A stretch of 28,893 bases of DNA from assembly GCA_018710885.1 (NCBI GenBank), contig DVJA01000066.1, forward strand, positions 1 to 28,893. Reading direction: 5' to 3'. This DNA is from Scatomorpha merdigallinarum (GTDB lineage Bacteria; Bacillota; Clostridia; Oscillospirales; Oscillospiraceae). Shown one piece after another: positions 7,730 through 15,038 of the stretch. The notes beneath the pieces were generated by a model that saw only the letters and a list, made by a program, of their open reading frames with translations, was not told the DNA's origin and made no database searches. Numbering within the stretch: the first letter of the stretch is position 1; each line of letters starts with the position of its first letter. The position numbers and the translations under genes are program-made.

Positions 7730-7744
7730 CGGAGGTAGAAAATT

Positions 7745-8434
7745 ATGGATGCAAGAACCACACCCACCGCACAGAAAGTAGACATCAAGAAAATCGCAAC
7801 GCTTGCAATGCTCTCGGCCCTGGCCTTTGCGGTCATGGCGGTCAGCAAGCTGCTGCCGAGCGTGAACGGGTTTCTGGACTTCGACTTCAAGGACGTAGTC
7901 ATCTGCATAGCGGGCTTCATCTATGGACCGCTCTCCGCTCTGGCCATGATACTGGTCGTGTGCGTGCTGGAAATGCTCTCGCCATTCAGCAGCTCTGGTA
8001 TTATCGGCTGCATCATGAACATTGTCGCCACTGGCAGCTTCTGCTGTGTGGCCTGTTACATCTATAAGCGTGACCACACAATGAAAGGCGCTGTGCTGGG
8101 TCTTGTGACCGGCCTGGTGCTGCTCATAGTTACCATGCTGCTCTGGAATTACTTCCTCACGCCAATCTACCAGGGCATGCCCCGTGAGGCCGTAGCCGAC
8201 ATGCTGCTGCCTGTGTTCCTGCCCTTCAACGCTGTCAAGGGAGGCCTGAACCTCACTGCCACGCTGCTGCTCTACAAGCCTGTAGTCAGCGCGCTGCGCA
8301 AGGCGAAGCTCATCCCTGAGAGTACCGGCCGCGGCGAAGTGAACGGGAAAAAGAAGACCGGCATAACGATAGTTGTGCTCTTCGTCTTCCTCACCTGCGT
8401 GCTCTTTGCTCTGAGCCTGCAGGGTATCATCTGA
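7745..8434 (+). CDS. ribU: Riboflavin ECF transporter substrate-binding subunit RibU
   Basis: 229 residues with about six hydrophobic helices and a basic, hydrophilic loop before a further C-terminal helix (KKKTGITIVVLFVFLTCVLF). S-component features are visible: KKIATLAMLSALAFAVMAV in helix 1, the LDFDFKDVVICIAGFIYGP segment typical of RibU, and the FNAVKGGLNLTATLLLYKP ending. It works with a shared EcfA1A2T energising module, which is not in this window. Control by the upstream FMN riboswitch supports riboflavin as substrate. The extra C-terminal helix beyond the usual S-component end is unusual. A strong terminator follows. Confidence 0.93.
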   Translation: MDARTTPTAQKVDIKKIATLAMLSALAFAVMAVSKLLPSVNGFLDFDFKDVVICIAGFIYGPLSALAMILVVCVLEMLSPFSSSGIIGCIMNIVATGSFCCVACYIYKRDHTMKGAVLGLVTGLVLLIVTMLLWNYFLTPIYQGMPREAVADMLLPVFLPFNAVKGGLNLTATLLLYKPVVSALRKAKLIPESTGRGEVNGKKKTGITIVVLFVFLTCVLFALSLQGII

Positions 8435-8444
8435 ATAAAACGGC

Positions 8445-8478
8445 AAAAGGCCGCCCGGGATACCGGGCGGCCTTTTTT
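8445..8478 (+). terminator. Rho-independent terminator after ribU
   Basis: AAAAGGCCGCCCGG and CCGGGCGGCCTTTT pair perfectly (14 bp) with a GATA loop, followed by TT. The core GCCGCCCGG is the same as in the 5239-5272 terminator. Confidence 0.92.
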
Positions 8479-8544
8479 GAATTTTACTCACATTTGGAGA
8501 GCAAAATGTGAATACGGCGGGCATTGTGCGCCGGTCTGCGGCTG

Positions 8545-8553
8545 TGTTATCAT
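8545..8553 (+). promoter_or_regulatory. Extended -10 promoter of XRE regulator gene
   Basis: TGT followed by TATCAT (8548-8553), with a weak TTGTGC (8524-8529) 18 nt upstream as -35. Transcription would start a few nt before the GAGGTGA ribosome binding site. Confidence 0.45.
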
Positions 8554-8570
8554 AGCGGCGAGGTGATTTG

Positions 8571-9539
8571 ATGCGAATGAGCGAGATTATCCGCGCCAGA
8601 CGCCGGGCCCTCGGGCTTACACAGGAGGAGGCGGCCTCCCGCCTAGGCGTCACGGCCAGCGCCTTCAACAAATGGGAGCGCGGCGTGAGTTTGCCGGACA
8701 TAGGTGTGCTGCCCGCGCTTGCAAGGCTTCTGGGCGTGGATATGAACGAACTGTTCAGTTTCGGAAGTGACTTGAGCAGGGCAGAAATAGGCGAGTTCTT
8801 GAACTCGTTGGACGATAAAGCGCGCTCAGAGGGCTACGCCGCGGCCTTCGAGCTGGGCGTGAAGAAGCTGCGCGAGTACCCAAACTGCGACTCGCTGCTC
8901 ATTTCCACCGCGCTCTACCTCGACGGGGCGCTCTTCCTTTACGGCGTGGAGGACACGGAGAGCTACAGGGACACGATTGACGGCTGGTATGAAGAGCTCT
9001 GCTCAAGCACTGAGAGCGGCGTGCGTGAGCAGGCGGTGGTGATGGTACTGAGCCGTTGCCGGTTGAGGGGCGAGTTTGAGCGCGCCGAGGCGCTGCTGGA
9101 CAGCCTCCCGCCCGTGACCGTGGATAGGGTGGAGCAGCGAGCTCTGCTCTATACGGCCCAGGACCGGCGTGATGAGGCCCGGCCCATCTGGCAGAGCCGC
9201 GTGCTGGACGGTATAAGCGAGGCCGTGACGGCAATGGCGCATCTGGTGGAGGACGCCGTAAAGTCCGGCCGCACGGAGGACGCGAAGTATATCACCGAGG
9301 CCATTGAAGCTGTGACCGAGGCAGCGCACCTGCCGGAGTGGATGTGGCTCGCATCGGCTCTGGACTTTGCGGAGACCATGGGCGAGGCCGGACGTGTGGA
9401 AGCGCTGAAGCAGCGCCTCAAGAAGTCGCTGGATGCGCCGTGGGACCTCTCGGAGAGCCCTTTGTACAGCATGCTTTCCGGCGAGGGCGTGAACAGCCTC
9501 ACCGCCAAGATTCACGAGCTGGTCGAGCGCGAGATGTGA
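8571..9539 (+). CDS. XRE-family regulator with long helical (TPR-like) C-terminal domain
   Basis: 322 residues from ATG 8571, with GAGGTGA just upstream; a TTG immediately before and an ATG 6 nt later are alternatives. The N-terminal HTH (residues about 3-60: IIRARRRALGLTQEEAASRL, then ASAFNKWERGVSLPDI) is followed by LARLLGVDMNELF. The remaining roughly 260 residues are charged and helical, with repeated helix pairs (LLISTALYLDGALFLYG; REQAVVMVLSRCRLRGEFERAEALL; AEAREQ-like blocks) suggesting TPR-type repeats. Such proteins act as peptide- or ligand-responsive regulators, or bind targets through the repeats. Its target is unknown. Its last 41 bp overlap the 3' end of the convergent flippase gene. 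Confidence 0.85.
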   Translation: MRMSEIIRARRRALGLTQEEAASRLGVTASAFNKWERGVSLPDIGVLPALARLLGVDMNELFSFGSDLSRAEIGEFLNSLDDKARSEGYAAAFELGVKKLREYPNCDSLLISTALYLDGALFLYGVEDTESYRDTIDGWYEELCSSTESGVREQAVVMVLSRCRLRGEFERAEALLDSLPPVTVDRVEQRALLYTAQDRRDEARPIWQSRVLDGISEAVTAMAHLVEDAVKSGRTEDAKYITEAIEAVTEAAHLPEWMWLASALDFAETMGEAGRVEALKQRLKKSLDAPWDLSESPLYSMLSGEGVNSLTAKIHELVEREM

Positions 9540-10833
9540 CCGCCCGGCGCAGCCGGGCACAACTGAGGGTGAGGTTTAGAAGTTCGTTGAAATAGATGAT
9601 GCCTATGTATGCGTCCAGCGCGCCAACCGGCAGCAGCGTGTAGACCAGAAGCACGCCCAGTCCGGCGTCGAGTATATTGATGCCCATGCTCCACACCTGC
9701 TGGCCCAGGCCCTTGAGGCAGCCGTCCACCACCATGTCCACGTACATGGCAGGTACGAGCGGCGCGAGCAGGCGTATGTATTTGCCTGCCTCAGCGCTGG
9801 AGAAGAGCGCGTTGGCTATGACATCGGCAAAGACGAAGAGCGCCGTCGCCGTGGCAAGAGAGAACAGCAGGCTCATGCCCAGCAGGGTTTTGACTTCGCG
9901 GCGTATGCGTCGCGTCTCACCGCGTACCTGTGCGTTTGTGAGCTCAGGTATGACGTTCTCGGCCAGGGAGGAGAGCAGCACTGATGGGAAACCCAGCACC
10001 GGCATGGCCATGCCCTGTATGATACCGTAGCCTGCCAGGGCCGCATCGGCCGAGAGGCCGCTCTTGCGAAATCCGCGCGGCACGAGCAGGTGCTCAAGCG
10101 TGGAGAGCGCGCTGCGGGCGTAGGCGCTCACGGCCAGCGGCAGCGCCACTGAGAGCATGCGGCTTGTGAGGCAGAAGCTCTCACCGTTGCGCTCACCGTA
10201 GCGGCGGCGGTCGTGTACGTAGAAGCACAGCATGAGGCACAGTGAGAGTATATCGGCCGCGGTGACGCCCGCGCAGACTGCCGCGCAGCTCTGTTCTATG
10301 TCGCCCTCGCCCGCGCGCTCAAGAAAGAAGGCCACGAAGGCCACAACGGCGCACTGCTCTATGAGGTGTACAAGCGAGGGCTTCCATATACGGCCACAGG
10401 CTGTGAAATAGCCGGACAGCACGCTGGACAGTGCGAGACAGGGCAGCCCGAAGGCGAGTACGCGCAGGCTCAGCACAGTGCGCGCATCGCCTATCCACAG
10501 AAAGCCTATGGGTTCGGCAAAGCGGGTCAGCAGCAGCATGGCCGCCGATCCGAAGCACAGCGCATAGAGTGCCGAGCGCAGCATGGCGCCGTGTACGCCG
10601 CCCGAACGCCCGAGGCCCAACTCCTCGCTGACCAGCCGCGTTACGGCGAAGCGTATGCCGCTTATGGCAAAGGTACTGGCAAGCAGCTCCACACTCATGA
10701 CGAGCTGGTAGAGCCCGATTCCCGCCGCGCCTATTTTTGCGGAGAGATAGCCCTGGAAGCCCATCGCTATGCAGCGCATAAGAAGGCTTGCCGAGGTCAT
10801 CAGCGCCGTATTCACTATAAGACGTTTGCCCAT
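9499..10833 (-). CDS. Oligosaccharide flippase family membrane protein (SpoVB/MurJ-like, MATE fold)
   Basis: 444 residues from ATG at 10831-10833, with GAGGGGGTG upstream; longer in-frame versions would read through a hairpin and are rejected. There are about 12-14 hydrophobic helices with the family's start (LIVNTALMTSASLLMRCIAMGFQ) and paired-bundle pattern (SGIRFAVTRLVSEE; LAVSAYARSALSTLEHLLVP; PVLGFPSVLLSSLAENVIPEL). SpoVB-type proteins move lipid-linked precursors such as lipid II or polysaccharide units across the membrane, often for the spore cortex. Whether this one is MurJ-like (essential) or SpoVB-like cannot be told from sequence. The gene follows recG with a hairpin between them. 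Its 3' end overlaps the XRE gene antisense. Confidence 0.87.
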   Translation of the reverse strand: MGKRLIVNTALMTSASLLMRCIAMGFQGYLSAKIGAAGIGLYQLVMSVELLASTFAISGIRFAVTRLVSEELGLGRSGGVHGAMLRSALYALCFGSAAMLLLTRFAEPIGFLWIGDARTVLSLRVLAFGLPCLALSSVLSGYFTACGRIWKPSLVHLIEQCAVVAFVAFFLERAGEGDIEQSCAAVCAGVTAADILSLCLMLCFYVHDRRRYGERNGESFCLTSRMLSVALPLAVSAYARSALSTLEHLLVPRGFRKSGLSADAALAGYGIIQGMAMPVLGFPSVLLSSLAENVIPELTNAQVRGETRRIRREVKTLLGMSLLFSLATATALFVFADVIANALFSSAEAGKYIRLLAPLVPAMYVDMVVDGCLKGLGQQVWSMGINILDAGLGVLLVYTLLPVGALDAYIGIIYFNELLNLTLSCARLRRAVTSRARPARESWR

Positions 10834-10879
10834 GGCGCACCCCCTCAGGGGAGTGTATGAGCCGCATGGGACGAGTATT

Positions 10880-10920
10880 ACAGGCAGGGACGCCCGCTCA
10901 AAGCGGGCGCCCCTGCCTGT
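10880..10920 (-). terminator. Long hairpin between recG and the flippase gene
   Basis: ACAGGCAGGG-A-CGCCCGCT and AGCGGGCG-C-CCCTGCCTGT pair over 18 bp with a single A/C mismatch and a CAA loop. It follows the recG stop by 14 nt in the direction of recG transcription, but no T-run follows on the minus strand. It may be a weak terminator or an mRNA processing or stability element rather than a full stop. Confidence 0.5.
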
Positions 10921-10933
10921 GTGGTTCACATTA

Positions 10934-12997
10934 TCAGCTCAGCCGCGAGCCGGTGACCTCGAGCAGCCTGTGCGCGGCGTCCAGGGCTGGCCGGTTCTCG
11001 CGCCGCTCCAGGTTGGGATCGTCAGCCAACACAACGTTGGCGGCCGCCTGGGCCTGTTTCAGCACGTCCATGTCTGCGCCCAAGTCAGCTATGTGCAGCT
11101 CGGGCAGGCCGTGCTGTCTGGCGCCGAAGAAGTCGCCGGGGCCGCGCAGGCGCAGGTCCTCTTCGGCTATTTTGAAGCCGTCGTAGATGTGAGTCATGGC
11201 GGCCAGACGCTCGCGGGCTTCCTCGTTCTTGGCGTCGGAGACCAGCACGCAGTAGCTCTTGTGTACGCCGCGGCCCACGCGCCCGCGCAGCTGATGGAGC
11301 TGGCTCAGACCGAAGCGCTCTGCGTTTTCCACTATCATCAGCGCCGCGTTGGGTACATCGACGCCCACTTCTATCACCGTCGTGGAGACGAGTACGTCTA
11401 TTTCGCCGTCCGCGAAGCGGCGCATTATCTCGTCGCGCGGCTTGGGTTTCATGCGGCCGTGTATACACTCGATGCGCAGTTGGGGGAGGGCCTTTTGCAG
11501 GGCTTTTGTGTGTTCCTCGGCGCTGGTGAGTTCGCGCGGCGTATCGGTGTCGCTGTCAATGGCGGGACAGACCACAAAGACCTGTCTGCCCTGGCCCACG
11601 AGCTTGGCGATAAAGGCGTTGAGGCGCTTGCGGTATGCTCCAGTGACGGCGAAGGTGTCAACACGCTGCCGGCCCGGCGGCAGCTCGTCGATGAGCGAGA
11701 CGTCGAGGTCGCCGTAGATGATGAGTGCGAGCGTGCGCGGTATGGGCGTCGCGCTCATGACCAGCACATGGGGGCTTTCTCCCTTGGCCGAGAGCGCGGC
11801 GCGCTGCTTGACGCCGAAACGGTGCTGCTCGTCCGTGATGACAAGCCCCAGCCGGTGGTATTCAACGTCCTCGCTTATGAGGGCGTGGGTGCCGACGGCC
11901 AGAGCCGCCTCGCCGGAGGCCAGTTGGGCCAGGGCTTCGCGCCGGGCTTTGGCGCCCATTGAGCCGGTGAGTTTGCACACCTTGAGCCCGAACGGCTCGA
12001 GAAAGCCGGTAAATGTGGCGTAGTGCTGCTCGGCGAGCAGTTCCGTCGGGGCCATGAACGCGCTCTGGAAGCCGTTTTCAGCGGCCAGCCACACCAGAGC
12101 CGCGGCGACTAGGGTCTTGCCAGAGCCCACGTCGCCCTGTACCAGACGGTTCATGAGTTTGCCGGAGTACATATCCTGAGCGCACTCGTTTATGGCGCGC
12201 ATCTGCGCCCGCGTGGGTGTGAAGGGCAGCTTGGACGTGAAGGTGGAAAAGTCCCGCGGCCGCAATGCCGCGCCCTGCCTGGTCTCGCCCTCGCCCCTGA
12301 CGAGCGACAGGGCGCACACCAGAGTGAAGAGCTCTTCGAATACCAACCGCCGCCTGGCCAGGCCCAGAGCGTGACCGTCAGCGGGGAAGTGGATGTTTTC
12401 GTAGGCGTAACGCGCCGTGCAAAGCTGATTTGCGCGCTCTACGTATTCCGGCAGGGCGTCGGGCAGGTGCAAACCGGGCTCGTCGAGGGCGCGGCGCACT
12501 CCGCGCAGCATGTCGCGCTGGCTGAGACCCGAGGTGAGCCTGTACACGGGCATGATGCGTCCCGTCACCTGACCGGCCTCGTCCTCGGACTCAAAGACGG
12601 GATTGGCAAAAGAAAAGCTGCGGCCCGTAAGCTGAGTCTTGCCGAAGAATACATAGCTCTCGCCGCGGTGGAGCCTGCTGCGCAGCCAGGCCTGGTTGAA
12701 ATAGGTCACCAGCATGCTGCCGGAGCTGTCAGAGATGCGAAAACGCAGCAGCTCCATGCCGCGCCGTATGCGGCTGAGCTCGGGTTCGGTGACAATCATC
12801 GCCCGGACGCAGGCCGATTCACCCTCTTCAAGTTTCGCAATGGGCAATATGCGGCTGCGATCCTCATAGGCGCGCGGAAAGAAGCCCAGCATCTCGGCCA
12901 CAGTGTGGACGCCGAGCTTTGCAAGGGCTTTGGCTTTGGCTTCTCCGATGCCTTTGAGGTACCGGACGTCAGTTGAGAGGGTTAGCGTGGTTGTCAC
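10934..12997 (-). CDS. recG: ATP-dependent DNA helicase RecG
   Basis: Branch-migration helicase that regresses stalled forks and processes Holliday junctions. All domains are visible: N-terminal wedge with helix-hairpin-helix-like VRYLKGIGEAKAKALAKLG, an OB-fold (RISDSSGSMLVTYFNQAWLR), Walker A QGDVGSGKT, Walker B DEQHRFG, motif III SATPIPRT, motif V VSTTVIEVGVDVPNA, motif VI LHQLRGRVGRG, and the C-terminal LRGPGDFFGARQHG wedge loop. Length is normal (684-687 aa). The start is uncertain: the canonical codon nearest the expected N-terminus is GTG at 12995-12997, but it overlaps the exceptionally strong AAGGAGGTGA site itself. A codon 8 nt after AGGAGG is ACG (12986-12988), which would fit as a rare start or as a mutated ATG. 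Confidence 0.94.
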   Translation of the reverse strand: MTTTLTLSTDVRYLKGIGEAKAKALAKLGVHTVAEMLGFFPRAYEDRSRILPIAKLEEGESACVRAMIVTEPELSRIRRGMELLRFRISDSSGSMLVTYFNQAWLRSRLHRGESYVFFGKTQLTGRSFSFANPVFESEDEAGQVTGRIMPVYRLTSGLSQRDMLRGVRRALDEPGLHLPDALPEYVERANQLCTARYAYENIHFPADGHALGLARRRLVFEELFTLVCALSLVRGEGETRQGAALRPRDFSTFTSKLPFTPTRAQMRAINECAQDMYSGKLMNRLVQGDVGSGKTLVAAALVWLAAENGFQSAFMAPTELLAEQHYATFTGFLEPFGLKVCKLTGSMGAKARREALAQLASGEAALAVGTHALISEDVEYHRLGLVITDEQHRFGVKQRAALSAKGESPHVLVMSATPIPRTLALIIYGDLDVSLIDELPPGRQRVDTFAVTGAYRKRLNAFIAKLVGQGRQVFVVCPAIDSDTDTPRELTSAEEHTKALQKALPQLRIECIHGRMKPKPRDEIMRRFADGEIDVLVSTTVIEVGVDVPNAALMIVENAERFGLSQLHQLRGRVGRGVHKSYCVLVSDAKNEEARERLAAMTHIYDGFKIAEEDLRLRGPGDFFGARQHGLPELHIADLGADMDVLKQAQAAANVVLADDPNLERRENRPALDAAHRLLEVTGSRLS

Positions 12998-13093
12998 CTC
13001 CTTGAAGGTGGGGATATGGCGGCACGGCGCCGTGCAGGGGGTGGTGCCACGTCGCCGGACGTGGGAGGGCAACCGCGGGCGGTTGCGGCCATC

Positions 13094-13136
13094 CTGGGGC
13101 GCTTTCTTTTGCTCTTGTCAAAAGAAAGCGTCCCAG
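13094..13136. repeat. 18-bp inverted repeat with 7-nt loop
   Basis: CTGGGGCGCTTTCTTTTG and CAAAAGAAAGCGTCCCAG pair over 18 bp, with one G-T wobble, around CTCTTGT. It is the longest hairpin of the 13.0-13.7 kb array and resembles mobile-type intergenic repeats (inference). Confidence 0.75.
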
Positions 13137-13455
13137 ACCCCGAAAGGAAAATCCGCTTTGGTGCGGACTTGTACGCAAGGGCGCCTCGTATCTCGGGCTG
13201 GCAGAAGCGTTCAGGTGGTCGTCCCTAAACTTTGATTTAGTTTCACCATCGCCGACCGCAGTTTCGCTTCGCGGCCGCTGACGGGTTAACACGGAAGGTT
13301 GCCCAACCGGGTGCGGTGGGTGTGTACGGCCGGTGAGACCGGCGTTGCCCGGCCGTGTGCCTCATTTTCCGCACGCGACGCTGCGCTGGCGTGCTGAGGG
13401 GGTGCTGATGGGTACGTTTTGTACCCCACTCCATTGCGTTGTTACCTTCTATCTG

Positions 13456-13490
13456 CGAAACCGAAGCCCGGCGCAGCGGGTTCGGTTTCG
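13456..13490. repeat. 10-bp inverted repeat with extended inner stem
   Basis: CGAAACCGAA and TTCGGTTTCG pair perfectly; inside, CCCG and CGGG pair around GCGCAG. On the plus strand it is followed by AAAGGAGG, but no start codon lies at a usable distance. Confidence 0.65.
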
Positions 13491-13704
13491 AAAGGAGGAG
13501 CAGCGGAACGACTGAGCTTTTCCGCTTGCGGGGAAGTGAAGGATGTGCAGCTTGCGACGACGCGACGGCGTCCTCGACGTCCCGTGGGTTTGATTATACG
13601 CCGCTACCTCACCAGTATGCAGGCCGATCACCCAGGCTGATTTTGCTGTCTGCGCGGTTAAACTGGGAAAAACTGCACACACTGCATGCAGGAGGTGATA
13701 AAAA

Positions 13705-13872
13705 TTGGCTAAACGCAAAAAGCGCAGGGATATGTCGGATATTTCCCTGAATCCGGAGTCGCGCATAGCCGCGGAGTTTGACAGCGCCGGCATACGCAAG
13801 AGCGAGGTCGCCTCGCGCGATAAGATGGGCGTGCGCGTTGTTGACAACTGTCCCGAGGAGCACCAGCAGTAA
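13705..13872 (+). CDS. Small basic protein of 55 residues, function unknown
   Basis: TTG start with an excellent AGGAGGTGAT site 5-6 nt upstream and a TAA stop at 13870-13872. The product begins MAKRKKRRDMSDISLNPESR, continues IAAEFDSAGIRKSEVASRDK and ends VRVVDNCPEEHQQ: a basic N-terminus, an acidic end and one cysteine. Its stop is 1 nt from the stop of convergent apbE. Codon use matches the neighbours and the ribosome binding site is far better than chance, so I consider it a real gene. It has no recognisable domain; nucleic-acid or ribosome association is possible from the KRKKRR start but unproven. Confidence 0.65.
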   Translation: MAKRKKRRDMSDISLNPESRIAAEFDSAGIRKSEVASRDKMGVRVVDNCPEEHQQ

Positions 13873-13873
13873 G

Positions 13874-14911
13874 TCAGCGGCGCACGTATTCCACGGTGCG
13901 GTCGCCGTTAGCTTCAAAGTTGTCGGTAAGACCGCCGGAAACTATTGTGCGGCCATCGTCCGTCACCAGTATCATTTCAAAGTCGCCGTATGTTTCGTAG
14001 TAGTTTTTGGCGCCACTTTCGCCGAGAACGTAGAGCGCGGTGGAGAGCGCGTCGGCCATGGTGCCGTCGGAGCAGACTATCGTCACGCTCAAGAGGTCAC
14101 TCTCAGCCGGCCGGCCTGTCGAGGGGTCTATTATGTGCTGGTATGTCACGCCGTTTTGTATGAAATAGCGCTGGTAACCGCCGGAGGTCACGACGGCGGT
14201 TTCGCCCACAGAGATGATTCCGACATAGTCGCTGCTGTTTTCGGGGTCCTGAATGGCGACGTTCCAATTGCTCCCGTCCGGCTTTACACCCAGAGTCTGT
14301 ACGTTGCCGCCCAGTGAGATGATGCCGCTGGTGACGCCGGCTGCGGCCATGGCCTGAATAGCATACTTCGCGGCGCAGCCTTTGGCGAGGCTGGCGAAGG
14401 AAATTTCGGTGCCGGAGGGCATGCTGACCAGGACCGAGTCCGCGTCGCTCAGACTGGATACGGTTACCCGGCTGAAGCCAACATTTTCAAGCAGGCTCTC
14501 TATTTCGCTGTCGCTGGGTATGCGGTACTGAGCGTCTATGAAGCCCCAGGCTTTGACCAGAGGATAGACCGTGGGATCAAGGGCACCATTCGTGCGTGTG
14601 TATACTGTGGAGGCCACGGAGAGCATCTCGGCTATCTGGCCCGTCACCGCGGTACTGCCGCCACCGGCGTGGTTCATGTTGTAGACAGTTGAACCCTGAC
14701 GCTCGGGGTCGAGCATAGAGTCAAGCGCGGTTATGACGCTGGAGGCTGCAGAGAGCCCGGCTTCACCCTCGGAGCCGTAGGCTGTGAGGCTCATAACCGT
14801 GTCCATAGCCGTCATATGTGAGCCATGGCGCTCGTCCTCGCCGCAGCCTGTGAGGGTGAAAGCCATCGCAAGCGCCATGACCAGAGCACAAATTTTGCTT
14901 ATATATCTCAT
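13874..14911 (-). CDS. apbE: FAD:protein FMN transferase, ApbE lipoprotein
   Basis: 345 residues. An N-terminal signal ends in the lipobox LTGC (lipid-modified C23), placing it on the outer face of the membrane. ApbE covalently attaches FMN from FAD to Thr/Ser of exported redox subunits such as RnfG/RnfD. Family features: MDTVMSLTAYG near the N-terminus, DPTVYPLVKAWGF, FASLAKGCAAKYAIQAM, GVTSGIISLGGNVQTLG (flavin site), YQHIIDPSTGRP and CSDGTMADALSTALYVLG (metal site). The ribosome binding site is modest (AAAGGGG, about 12 nt from ATG), but it has its own promoter. No flavoprotein target is encoded nearby. Confidence 0.94.
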   Translation of the reverse strand: MRYISKICALVMALAMAFTLTGCGEDERHGSHMTAMDTVMSLTAYGSEGEAGLSAASSVITALDSMLDPERQGSTVYNMNHAGGGSTAVTGQIAEMLSVASTVYTRTNGALDPTVYPLVKAWGFIDAQYRIPSDSEIESLLENVGFSRVTVSSLSDADSVLVSMPSGTEISFASLAKGCAAKYAIQAMAAAGVTSGIISLGGNVQTLGVKPDGSNWNVAIQDPENSSDYVGIISVGETAVVTSGGYQRYFIQNGVTYQHIIDPSTGRPAESDLLSVTIVCSDGTMADALSTALYVLGESGAKNYYETYGDFEMILVTDDGRTIVSGGLTDNFEANGDRTVEYVRR

Positions 14912-14947
14912 AATGTGGCCAAGCCCCTTTACTCAATCATAAAAATC

Positions 14948-14976
14948 ATTTTACCATGCCTGGCCGGGTTCTGCAA
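14948..14976 (-). promoter_or_regulatory. apbE promoter
   Basis: Minus strand TTGCAG (14971-14976), a 17-nt spacer and TAAAAT (14948-14953), 37 nt before the ATG and just downstream of the potD terminator. Confidence 0.68.
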
Positions 14977-14979
14977 GGC

Positions 14980-15022
14980 GGCGAAAAAGAAAAGGCGCGA
15001 GAGGGTATCCTCTCGCGCCTTT
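14980..15022 (-). terminator. Rho-independent terminator of the potABCD operon
   Basis: AAAGGCGCGAGAGG and CCTCTCGCGCCTTT (14991-15022) form a perfect 14-bp stem with a 4-nt loop. On the minus strand it is followed by TTCTTTTTC, giving a strong terminator 16 nt after the potD stop. Confidence 0.92.
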
Positions 15023-15038
15023 GGGCTGGTATCAGGAT

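Larger units (their letters stand above)
13000..13704. other. Gene-free 700-bp region dense in stem-loops upstream of recG
   Basis: No reading frame here has a good start, ribosome binding site or recognisable protein. The region instead contains a series of hairpins: GCACGGCGCCGTGC (13022-13035), CCACGTC/GACGTGG (13047-13064), GCAACCG/CGGTTGC (13069-13086), an 18-bp stem (13094-13136), TCCGC/GCGGA (13052 offset; 13152-13167), CTAAA/TTTAG (13225-13240), GGGTAC/GTACCC (13410-13426) and CGAAACCGAA/TTCGGTTTCG (13456-13490). On the minus strand a perfect TATAAT (complement of 13593-13598) could start a roughly 590-nt recG leader, though its -35 is poor. It may be a dispersed intergenic repeat or a structured RNA. 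Confidence 0.6.

Noticed and set aside
10834..10929. N-terminal extension of the flippase
   Set aside because: It would translate the recG-flippase hairpin; ATG 10833 has its own ribosome binding site.
13001..13072. Longer RecG starting at TTG 13072
   Set aside because: No ribosome binding site, and it would translate the hairpin region; RecG family length favours a start near 12990.
13016..13515. Several 60-110 codon frames in the hairpin region
   Set aside because: No ribosome binding site, no domain, and they cross inverted repeats; better explained as non-coding.
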